This document shows positions 42,901 through 54,900 of a DNA stretch of 64,000 bases, piece by piece. The stretch is from NCBI GenBank assembly GCA_963082875.1, contig OY720103.1, forward strand, positions 5,828,001-5,892,000, in the 5' to 3' direction. Source of the stretch: Corella eumyota. Taxonomy: Eukaryota; Chordata; Ascidiacea; Phlebobranchia; Corellidae. The notes beneath the pieces were generated by a model. That model ran no database searches and was not told where the DNA came from. It was given only the letters and a program-made list of their open reading frames with translations. The translations under genes were made by a program, and so were the position numbers. How positions within the stretch are numbered: position 1 is the first letter of the stretch; each line of letters begins with the position of its first letter.

Positions 42901-45900
42901 ATGTTTTTGTTTTTAATTTTTAGTAATTAGTTTTTTTTTTAATTTAGTAAAATGTTTTTGTTCTTTTTTAAAAAAATTTTTATAATGGATCTTAGTGGAC
43001 AATACATATATAATATATTATATATTAATATTAAATGAACATACATATACATAAATGCTAATAGACATTAAAAATAAAAAAACTGCCATTTGTGGTGATT
43101 GACTAAATGTATTTTTTATTATATTTTTTTTTTGATAATTCAAACTATTTTTTTAAAGTGTTATATTAGAGAGTTTTGCAATTTTGTAAGTGATGTATAT
43201 AGCACGTTAGTATGGTTGACAATGAATCACAAAATGGCTTTAGAACCTTTAAAAAATGTCTGTAAAACTTACAATTTAATTTTCAAAAATACTGGAAAAT
43301 TATTAACACAAAAAACCAGGTTACTATATTTTTTGTGTGACGTAGAAAGTACCAAGTAGCGTAGTGAATGTGAACAAGCTAGTACTTTCTACGTCATCAC
43401 AAACAGGACTTCCCTTTTCTTTTTTTTAATTAAATTAAGTTTTTTTTAAAGTTGTATAACTTAAAAAGTAGGTGAAATTATTTAAAGTTAAACCATTTTA
43501 GTGTTCAGTGACACAAACTTTATCAATTTTTGAATATAAAAATATCGCTAATATATGACTTTAATGTATTTTGATCTTTAAAATTAATCACCTTAATTAA
43601 TCGAAATACTAGCTCATCATTTTTTTTTTTTTTTTAACCATCAAATGCCAGCATCAAATTTTAATCAAGATTAAACTAAATTAACGAATATACATTTGTT
43701 TATATAATAAACAAAAAAACTTCATAAGATTTTTCGCGCGATTTTCTCAAAACGTTTTTTTTGCCTCTAGACCTGATCAAAAAATAGTTTGATTATTTTT
43801 TAAGATAATTTTTTTACCAGCATATCGACCGATCCGAGTGAGTTAAGAGATGCCAGAAGGGGATTTTGGGTGGCTTGTTTTTCGTAAACTGTGTTTACGT
43901 CTTTTTGTGCTTGCACCTTGAAAAAAAACAATAAAAAAGCTTTTTTTTTTGTGTAAATTTTATTGAGTTTTAAATTCCCTTATTTTAGGGCATTTTTTGA
44001 ATTAGAAAAAACATGCATTTTTATATATTTTCAAATTTAGATAATGATACTAAACGGCATTGAATAAAATTTTGGTAAAAGTGTGAAATATTTGCAATTT
44101 TTATTTTTAAAATTATGAATCAAAAATTGATTTTTTTTAACCAACAAAAGGCAAAAGAAAAGTGTTTAATAACAATAATATATAAAACAGATTGTCATTA
44201 AAAAATGTCAATTTTTCTTTAAAAAAAAAAACATTTTTTACCAATAATAAAATTTTTTTAGTTACCAAACTTTTTAAAAATTAAAAAAAGTTCAAACCAT
44301 TAGACCTAGAAAATTAACCCCCTATTCAATCAATAAAGTTGACCTTTTTTAAACTAAATTTAAAAAAAGTAAAACTAAAACTACCTTAAGGCTGACAAGA
44401 AACTGATTTTCATGTTGAGGTGGCGTCCATTTTGGATTAGTGACAGCAAAATGCATTAAAGAAAGCTCCGTTTTTCCTTGGTCAGCTTGCTGCGAACAGC
44501 TGGGCTCCTGTTTCACAGTATCATGCCACTAAATAAATGTAACATTTTAAAAATATCTTTTAAAGTTATGTGGCCTTGCCAACATATAAAGGTTAATTTT
44601 TACGAGTGGCATAAATCACTTGTATTTTACGGTCCTCGCTAAGTTTCTATCGCACTTTACGGTCCTCGCTAAGTTTTCTATTGCATTTTACGGTCCTAGC
44701 TAAATATCTTCCTTATTTTACGGTCCTCGCTAATTTTCTCTTGTACTTTACGGTCCTCGCTAAGTTTCTATCGTACGTTAAGGTCCTTGATGACTCTCTC
44801 GTACTTTACGGTTCTCACTAAGTCTTTCCCACATTTTACGGTTCTCACAAAGTCTCTCCCACATTTTACGATCTTCGCTAATTTTCTCATGTATATTACG
44901 GTCCTCGCTAAGTTCCTTTCGTACCTTAAAGTCCTTGATGACTCTCTCGTACCTTACGGTCCTAGCTTAATATCTTCCTTATTCTACGGTCCTTACTAAT
45001 TTTCTCTCGTACCTTACAGTCCCTGATAACTCTCTCGTACTATACGGCTCTAGCTAAATCTCTCCCTTATTTTACGGTCCTCGCACACAAGTATTTTACG
45101 GTTCCCGCTAACTTTTTTTGTATTTTACGATTCTCGCTAATTGTCTCTTGTATTTTATGGTCCCCGCTGATTCTCTCACGTAACTTACTGTTTTCGCTAA
45201 TTTTCTTTTGTAAATTACAGTTCTAATTTTATCAAGGTTGGTGAAGTACAAGTAATCCTTTGGTGTATTTTTTTTAAAGAAAAAAATTATTTTGCAAAAA
45301 CGATTGTCTAAATAAATGCATATTATCAAATCAAAAATTATTTAAGCTTATTTAGATTGTAGTAACATCCAAAAAGTTATATAAAAACTAAGTATATATA
45401 TTTAACAGGAAACAAACTGTGTAAAATATAATTAAATCTATTATCACCTTTTAATTTTTTAACATTTTTTGTGAGAATTTAGTACATAAAAATCTATTCG
45501 TAAAAAATCAGCTTATTTAAAAAAAAACTTTAAAAAATTAAAACACAATAAAAATGTAAATACTAAACGGTCAATTAATTTAACGTGGCATAATCAGTCA
45601 TGAAAAATATTCTTTATTAAATCGTACCTTTGGATCACCGTGTCTATTAATATTGAGTTGTGCAAACGAACAAACGTCTCCTACTCCTGCTATGTCAACA
45701 GTGAAGTTTCGAAAGAAGTCGACGATTTCTAGAGAGTGTCGTCTCATCCAAAACATTAATAAGAACGGTGTCACGATTGGAGACAAGAGTTCTTCGAGAA
45801 TATAAACCTAATTAAAAATAAGAACACTAAAATAGTCACTAAAATAGGCTGCATTTATATATAATGGAGCACATGGATGTCCAATTTATAGGTGTTTAAT

Positions 45901-48900
45901 TCAGCTAAACTCCCGTTTGTGGTGTGCAGGTAAATTGTCACGATCAAATATCAGTTGGAAATTCGACCTTATTCCGACAAATGTCGACAGTAAAGCTGGC
46001 TTTCGACTAGTCTATATATAAAATCCATTAATAATAAAAGTTAATGGAAGATATATACACATAAAATGAATGTATTTACAAGTTTTTAAAATAAAAATAT
46101 TGCCATTTGCGGTGCGGGGTTACATTATGGCGGAAAAATATTAGTTGTGAGTTGCAACCAAATTTCGACAATTATAATGCAGTTCGTAGAGCGAAGAATC
46201 GACCGGTTTTATAAAACAGCAAAAACTAGTGTGTAACCCCTAAAAATGTCCCGCGTCGAAAGGACATCAGCCCCCACAAAAAAAATTACCCTCATCTGAT
46301 GTTTAAAAAAACAAATTTACCCTGTTTGGTACCCAATCTACAATTTACCCCTTTTTTGTATCTTAACAACAAACTCACCCTAACCCATAAATTATCCCAA
46401 TTAATGCTTTACTTACTTGAAAATTAAAAATAATAAAATTTTTTAAACAAAAAAAATCTAAAAAATTTGAATTCCAAATTTAATTTAAGGTAATGTTTAC
46501 AATATAGTGTTTTTAAAAAAAAGTTAAAAAAAGGATTTAATAAAATATTTTTAACAACACGGGTAGCTTGATCATTTATTTATTTTGTAAACCTCTTTTC
46601 CTAACCATAAGCACCAAGTAGTTAAGTAGAAAAAAAGTTTATTTTCTAGTAACACCTGTTTTACAAATAAAGCATAACAAATGTGCACAGAAATTTGTTG
46701 AACCCCCAAAATAGTTTTACGAGGCGCGTAACAATTTTTTGCTGTAATATCCCAACATCAAACGATTGTACCCAATGTTTTGTTCTGTTAGATTTAGCCT
46801 CGGCGATTTTCAAAAACCCAAACCGATTTGCTTTTAAGAATTAGTAAAATTATTACAGTTTATCTTTGACCCATTGAATACCACACCCCAGCATTTACGT
46901 CAAGGATAATTTTGTTTAAAAAATCAGTGAGTTTGGAGATACAAGTATAAATAAGAGAATAGGGGAACAGAATGTTGTTTAAAAACAAAGTATCAGATAT
47001 CAAAATATTAACAGGTTACATTTAGAACAACAAAAAATCGGAAAAAAGGAACAGTGAAACTATTTTCACAATTCTGGTAAATTCCTTTTTGTAAAAATGT
47101 TAAACCAACAAAATTTATCAACAAATTTTTACTGTTGTCCTTCTTTTTTTAAAAGGGGATAAACTTTACAGATCTTTTTTGAAATTGTTTAAACTATTAA
47201 ATTGTTAATTCTTATAAAAACTCTAATTTAATTTTCATTCTAATAAATTTAATTTTTTGATCATTTTTGCACAAGCTGTTTGAGATAAAATATCGCAAAA
47301 TAAAAGTCAATTCCACAAACAAAAGACAATTTTTAATTGCTTATTGCAAATGGTACTTTTACCTTTCATTTATTAGTTTTATATAACTATAGCAAATCGA
47401 CTACTAATTGGAAGTAAAAAAAAATACACAAAGACCACTCTAGCCTGTAAGTAACAGCAGTACAATATTATTTTGATTTATTTATTCTTAATGTAAGAAG
47501 AGTGAATTCACAACTTAAACATGGAGTAACTTTTGCTACCTTGACCCAGTCATAAGTTGGCTTTGACAATTTTTATTTATTTTTTTTGTATATCTTTATC
47601 CTCGATGTGAGAAGGTCGAATGCGCGACCTCAACATAGAGTAACATTAGTTACTCTGAACCAGTCTCGAGTTGCCTGCAGTTCGAGATATTATAGAGACT
47701 ATAATTGCCCGGTAATTATGCTGCCGATTGATTATTGACTTGGCATAGAATTGTACCTTTCATAGCACTTTTAAGAGTGTCATATCAGAAAAAGGTTAAG
47801 AATTAAACACAAAACCTCACCTAGAAAAGGTAAGTGTTCTAACCACTGCAAAATGCTTCACTTTTGTTTAATAAAAGCATATAAATTAAAGTTTTATCTA
47901 CTTACAGCCTTAAATTGAAATAGTTGTGCAAATTGATCCATCACTTGATAAGTATGAGCCTGGTTTCTCCAAGAATCTGGCGCATAATGAACCTGAGCGA
48001 TAACATGACGCATCAATTGCTCTGGACATGAAACAGTGTGCTAAAAAAATTTTAAAAAATAAAAATAAATATAACCAAAAAAAATTTTTTTTAAAAGAAA
48101 CATTAAAAAAAATAGAAATATATTAAAAAAAACTTTAATAAAATGAAAAATACCTATCCAACCCCAAAAAACTAATTTATTTAAAATGCACTTGTTTAAA
48201 CAATTTTAATAACATTTTAAAATTTCCCTAATTTAAAAAACGTTTTTGTTTTTTAAACAACATATAGAATTTATATATAATGAAGCGTAGTGGATGATAT
48301 ATATACATATTTATACATTTATGTCCAATCTATATGCCTTTAAAATAAATACAAATAAAACTGCCATTTGTGGGGCGCCTGTAAATTATCAAGGGCAAAA
48401 ATTAGTTGAGAGTTATGACCATATTATAACAATAAACCGGCAGCGTGGTGTAGTGGTCAGAACACTCTCCTACAATACACAAGGTCCTGGGTTCGATCCC
48501 CAGTGATCTCATGCTGTAGCGCCCTTGAGTAAGGCATTATAAATGGTACAAACTCCTACTGAGCCAGCACTTAATCAGCAGCTTAATTATCGGGCAATTA
48601 TAATCTAATATTCCAAACTGTCACAAGCAACTCGAGACTGGGTCGGAGTAACTGATGTTACTCTATGTTTAGGTCGCGCATTCGACTTTCCCACATCGAG
48701 AATAAAGATATATACAAAAAAATTAAGAAAAAAAAATAAATAAAAATGCTGATTTTAGAACATTATAACAACTTGTGTGAATAGTATATTTATTTTGTTA
48801 TATAAATATAAATTTATTTTTACCTCATCAGGAATAAAAGACTTGCATATCGTTATGATAATTGTAAACAATGTAATTGCACTTAAAACATGTTCAACAC

Positions 48901-51900
48901 TTAGTACATCTTCATCCCAGACTGTTAAAACCAACAACACAGCTAGAAGAGAACCAACAAAAAAGGTGACATTCCTGAAAAAAAGAGAAATCCTTTTTTA
49001 CAAAAAAAAAATAATAACAAAAATTGAAAAACCTTTTTTTTTTTAAAAATGTTAAAAAAAACACGTTTTTACAAAAAAAAAATAACACGCTTAAAAATGT
49101 TTTTGACAAATTTAAACCAAATAATTAAATAGGCTACCCAAAAACAAATCAAAAAAATTTAAAAAAATAAAATTTAAAATTTAGCTAAAATTTAGATTTT
49201 AATAAAAATATTTAGTAACATTTTTTTAAATAAATTTTGTTAAAGAATATTTTTTAAATAACTTTGTTTGAGAAAAACATTTTATGACAAACAAAAATTT
49301 AAATTTTGAACTTACTTAGCTAGTACAGTCATTATAGGTGAATTAAATGAGTTCATGTAACTAGTAGCAGGCTTGTATCCTCTATTTAATCTTGCTTGAA
49401 ATTCATGTGGTAGTTCATTAAAATGTCTAAACGAAAAAATTAAAAAAAAAACAACTTTTGATTAAATTTAAAAAAAAAACAATGTTTAATAACCCTAAAG
49501 TCAGACTGCAGAAATAAACGCTGCGAGTCTTTTAAATGCCAGGTGTCTTGGGTTTAAACCTTAGAAGTACTGTATATCACCAATTAAATCTTACTAATGT
49601 TATTTTCTTCAAAAAATTGCTAAAATTGACATTCCAGTAATATTTATTTTAGCAAATTATTATCAAAAATAGAAAACAGAAATACTCAATACTATAAATT
49701 AGTTTATAAAAGATAACCTATTTAAAAATTCATTTACAAAATGTAAAACTTTATCAGACCTGAGGTAAAGCCTTGAATACATCGACCATTTTCTCGCCCC
49801 AAAACTTCCAGGTTCTCGTTTTAACACCTCACCATAACTAAAAAAGGAGTACAAAATCTGCCAAACCAAAATAATTGGAGACAGAACAAGATTTATTATT
49901 CCAAGCAACAAAAAGTCGTTCGACAGCTGGTGTGCCAATGCTTCTCTCCGAGCTTTGGACTTGAATTGATCCTAAAATGACACAAATATGATAGCGTAAT
50001 GTTTTTGGCATTTTTGTTAACTTTAATGTCAATAAAAAAATAATGTAGTGGTTAGAAAACTTGACTTTACACCATGAAGTCAAAGTTTTAATCCCCATTG
50101 CTTTCATGTTTTACAAATTCCAGTCGAGCTGGAAATGAAACAGTAGACTAATTAATCAGTTAACATTCTCAATAATAATAAAACTTCGCTAAAAGAACCC
50201 AAGACTGGGTCTGTATAACAACTAACCCAACCTTTAGATAATAAAGTCCTCCTTTCCACATCAAAAATAAAAGTATACAAAAATTAAACTAAGCAAAAAA
50301 TGTAATTAAGTTCCAGTTAAAAAGTTATAAAAAATGCTTTTATACATATATTTTTAAAACACATCTACAACGACGCAGTGGGAATCAAACCAAGTTCCGT
50401 ATTTGTTAAGTTTCCCCACTTCACAACAGTGTTAAAAATAATCAAAACATCATTTAGTCTTCCATTACAACATGCACAGAAAAAATCAATACATATTACT
50501 TATTTATAAACATTAAAAATTGTTTCACCTTCATGTGGTAACTGTTTGCAAAAACTGCTCTTGGCCCCCAGAAAAAAATAAGTTCGATATTATATTTTAA
50601 TCCTTGTGTGAAAAAGACGACATCGCCAGCAAAGGGTACGCAAAATTTTGGAGGGAGCAAACCTTTGTTAACCATAGCTACCATATAGTTTTTGAATCTT
50701 AGGATTCTAAAAAAGATTATACAACTTGTTGAAATGAAATCTTACTGACAATTAGAAAATTTTACAAAGATTTTAAGTGACTTTACAAGATTTTGTAAAT
50801 AATTTTTTTTTTCAAGTTTTTTTTTTAATAATTGTTAGGAGGCTTAAATGGTGGGGGTTAAGTTCTAAGGGGTTAAAAAAAAATTTTAGATGTAAAAGAC
50901 TTCAATCTAAAAAGTTTTAAAGTGTTCATTTGTGAGGGGTAAAATGTAAAAAGTTCTAAATAAAGGGGCTCATTTGAAAAGAGTTCAAATAAAAGAAATT
51001 TAAATAAAAAAACTTTAGATGTAGGCTATTTAAATAATAGGAGATCAAATAAAAAAAATTTAAAAAAAAAGAATTTAAATAAAGGGTTCAGTTGTATGGT
51101 GTCCAAATGTGAATAAAGAAGCACAAAAACAAAGTTTAAATTAAAAAGATTTAAACTAAGAGGTTTAATTCTAACATATTTAGATGTAAGAAATTTAAAA
51201 GTCCTAAAACTGTCATTATAAAGATGAAACCTTATAAAAAATCATTCTAAAAGTTTCTTAATATTACCTGTTATAAATATCAAGTTCAGTAATTTGTTGC
51301 TTGTGTATACACATTTGTTGTTCTTCTTGTACAATCATTAAACGTTGTTGGACCTCATGCCAGGTTAAATTATCAATTTCATCCTCAAAAAAAAATTACA
51401 TTTTAGAAAACCAAATGAATTTGCCAGAAATTTTTTTGTCACCTCAACCAAAGCAAATGTGCACTGGCCTATTAGTTTATATTAAAAATTCAACAATAAT
51501 AAGTTTTACACCCTATACAAAGTTATGTAAAATTTCTAAAAATTTACAAAAACATTTTAAGGTATATGCTACTATATTAAAGCCCATTAAATTAGCCATG
51601 TACGTTCACATAAAATTAACATAGAACTTAGATCCAATATAGGACTAGGGTATACAAGTTGGGTTTAATAGTGTTAGACAGAAAAAGTAAGAAAATAATG
51701 CAATAATCTTTCAAACTTTAAAAAGGTTGAAATAAATATAAATATTTATATACAAGTTATAAAAGTGTTTAAAAAACCATCACAAAAAGAAACTCAATTT
51801 TTTTTATAAAATCTAATAAAGTTATTAACTTATCAATTTAAAATTTGCAACAGCAAATTTAGGAATAAAAACCTATCTGTATAAAAATATTCAAAAAACT

Positions 51901-54900
51901 ACAAATTATTTAAATTTTCTCTCACCTTTTGTACCTTTAACGCCAAATGATAAAACCTTCTGATCTCCAAAAGTTTGAAAACGTTGTAAAACACTTTTAT
52001 AGCCCGTAGCACCCAGAAGCATGATGCAATTAAAATAAAAACTACAATAAGGCCATTTTCACCAACCCTGTTTAAGTATACAAATAACGTTAAAAACGAA
52101 ACACCCAACAGAATAAACATGTTTTTTTTGTTTTTGTAAATTTATCCTTGATGTGGAAAGGCCACTGATTAAGTGCTGGCTCAGCAGAAGTTCGTACCAT
52201 TTATATTGCCTTACTCAATGGCGCTACAGCATGAGAGCAGTGGGGATTAAACCCACAACCTCATGGTGGTGTAGCAAGTTTTCTTACCACTACACCACGC
52301 TGTTTTATTTTTGTTAGACCTGTTTAGATGACAATGTAAAACAGTGTAACATACGATGTATTGTTGAACAAAGTTTTGAGTTAATTTTGAATAAATGGTA
52401 TTTTACTGTAGAAATACACTTTATATTGTAAGAAAATATCTAGGAATTCCTGCCATTCACACGCCAACAGAACAACAAAGTAGACATGTCTAGGACCTGA
52501 GTTTGTTCTTAATCATTTCAAGTCACAACATCCTTTAATAAAAAGGCTTTAAACAGTATTGACTCCTGCAAAGCCCAATACTCTATCCAGATGTAAAATC
52601 AGGAAATTTTAGTAGGTGACCAAAAACTGCCACAATCTTCTTACATCAAAGAAAAGAAAAAAAACTTACTTTGCAGAACAGACCGATGCTGACAGAACTG
52701 CATCACTGAGCGTAACTTTCTCAGTTCTGTTGTAACCGTCGAACCCCTCTGGTAACTTGTTCGCGAATAAGATGTCGTAATCGACGCAAATAAAAAGAAA
52801 TGTTGCAAATGCAACGATGAATACGAATTGTCTAAAAAACAATGCAATCAAGTTAATTTTAAATGCACTTCAATGAATAAATATTAAAAATCTCCCACAT
52901 TTGACAGATTCTAATAAAACAAGTTAACGCAAAAAAATATTGTTTAATTTATCACATTGGAAAACAACCAGAAGTAAGCAAAAATTTAAAAAAATTATAC
53001 CGCTTATATATATAGCCTATATATAATTATGCTTTTAACTTACATACAAAAAATTATTAAAAAATCTATTTATTTAATTACTTTTTTTCATTTATAAACA
53101 TTCTTAAAACAACTCATTCATAGTGTTTTTTTAAATTGCATAATTAATTTAACATTTGTTATGTGTATATTGTAATATCCTGTTAGTGATAACAGCCTTA
53201 TAAAAACAAAAAATTTAACAATAACACAAAACTAACACCTAATAAAAAAAGCAGATTAACAAGTAACATAATTAAAAATCATGAATTGTATTACAACAAG
53301 TTTTTGCAACACAATTAAACAAGAAATTGTAAGCTAAACATTATTAATAAAACTAATCAACTGCCCGGCTAATGGGCTGCATTTTAGCTGTTTTTCTTAT
53401 GTCGATCACAATTTTACTTGCACAATACAAAAAGCAGTTTTTTGTTATTTTAAAGGCCAATAAATTATAACCATTATTAAACATTAAATCGGCAGCGTGG
53501 TGTAGTAGTAGAACACTTGCTACACCACACACGAGGTTGTGGGTTTAATCCCCACTGCTCTCATGCTGTAGCGCCCTTGAGTAAGTCGCTATAAACGATA
53601 TGAACTCCTGCTGAGCCAGCACTTAATCAGCGGCATAATTATCGAGCAAATATAATCTATTTAATACTCCAATTTGCCACAGGCAACTCGAGACTGAGTC
53701 GTAGTAACTGATGTTACTCTATGTTTAGGTTGGGTATTCAACCTTCCCACATCGGGGATAAAGATATATACAAAAAAACTCTATATATAATATATCATTC
53801 ACTGAGCTAGGTTATTTAGACAATTTTACTAAAAAATCTTAAACTTTAAATCAAAATTTAGGATAAACCTTAACAAACTATAGCAAGAAAGTTAATTAAT
53901 AAAATTTATTGAAAGAATTTCAGCAATATTAAAATACTTACATTAGTTCAAAACATTGTTGTAAAAAAATACAAGAGAATCCGTGATTCTGATGATATTG
54001 ATAAACTCGTGCAAAAAATCCATCCAAGTCTTCAATATGATGCCAGTGAGCTAAATAAAAAAAAACATATAGGTATTAAATATAACGTCAATTAAAAAAA
54101 CACGTAGTCATATTCTAATTTAAAATGAGTTTATGATATTCATTTTACTCCTTTTTTAAAAAGACTGTTTACACAGTATTAACATAGAATAACATATGTT
54201 ATCCCGGCCCAGTTTTCAATATACTAATCATAATATTTGCTTTAATAACACTAAAGTTTACTGTTTAAAAAGGAGTAATCAGCAATTCAAAAAAAAGCTA
54301 GTTAACTAATATTGTCAGAAATGAAATAATCTACTTAATATTAAAGTTTACAAAAAGCCGGCAGCGTGGTGTAGTGGTCAGAACACTCTCTTACCATACA
54401 CAAGATCCTGGGTTCGAACCCCAGTGATCTCATGCTGTAGTGCTCTTAAGTAAGGCATTATAAACGGTACAAACTTCTGCTGAGCCAGCACTTAATCAGC
54501 AGCTTAATTATCAGGCAATTATAATCTCTAATATTCCAAACAGCCGAAGACAACTCGAGACTAGTTCGGGGCAACTGATGTTACTCTATGTTTAGGTCGC
54601 ACATTCGACCTTTCCACATTGAGGATAAAGATATATACAAAAAAAATAATTGGTAGCAAAAAAAACAAGATGATCCAAAATGTCAAATGGTACTTAACTC
54701 TAAGAACAACTATTAACATATTAAAAGGTAAGACCCTTTAAATAATTTTAATGTAAATTCCCCTATTTTTGGGTAGCTTCTTATTGTGGGATAGCCGACC
54801 GAACAGCTTAAATAAAGGGTTACATTTGTAACCCTAACCAAGTCTTAAGTTGCATTAGGCAGTTTTAGAGGTTATTGAAAATGGTGACCAATAAATAATC

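Noticed and set aside
43099-43359. ORF of 86 codons
   Set aside because: Runs through MITE-D and repeat-E; the same sequence in the other copies is not open.
44787-44999. ORF with repeated FTVLTKS segments
   Set aside because: Reading through the 44.6-kb minisatellite; periodicity is of the DNA, and no start or splice context supports it.
48437-48510. tRNA gene
   Set aside because: Box A and B are good, but the acceptor stem does not close and the sequence continues into the SINE-A body found in many other copies.
48912-49109. Phenylalanine-rich ORF
   Set aside because: Translation of T-runs in an ATG9 intron.
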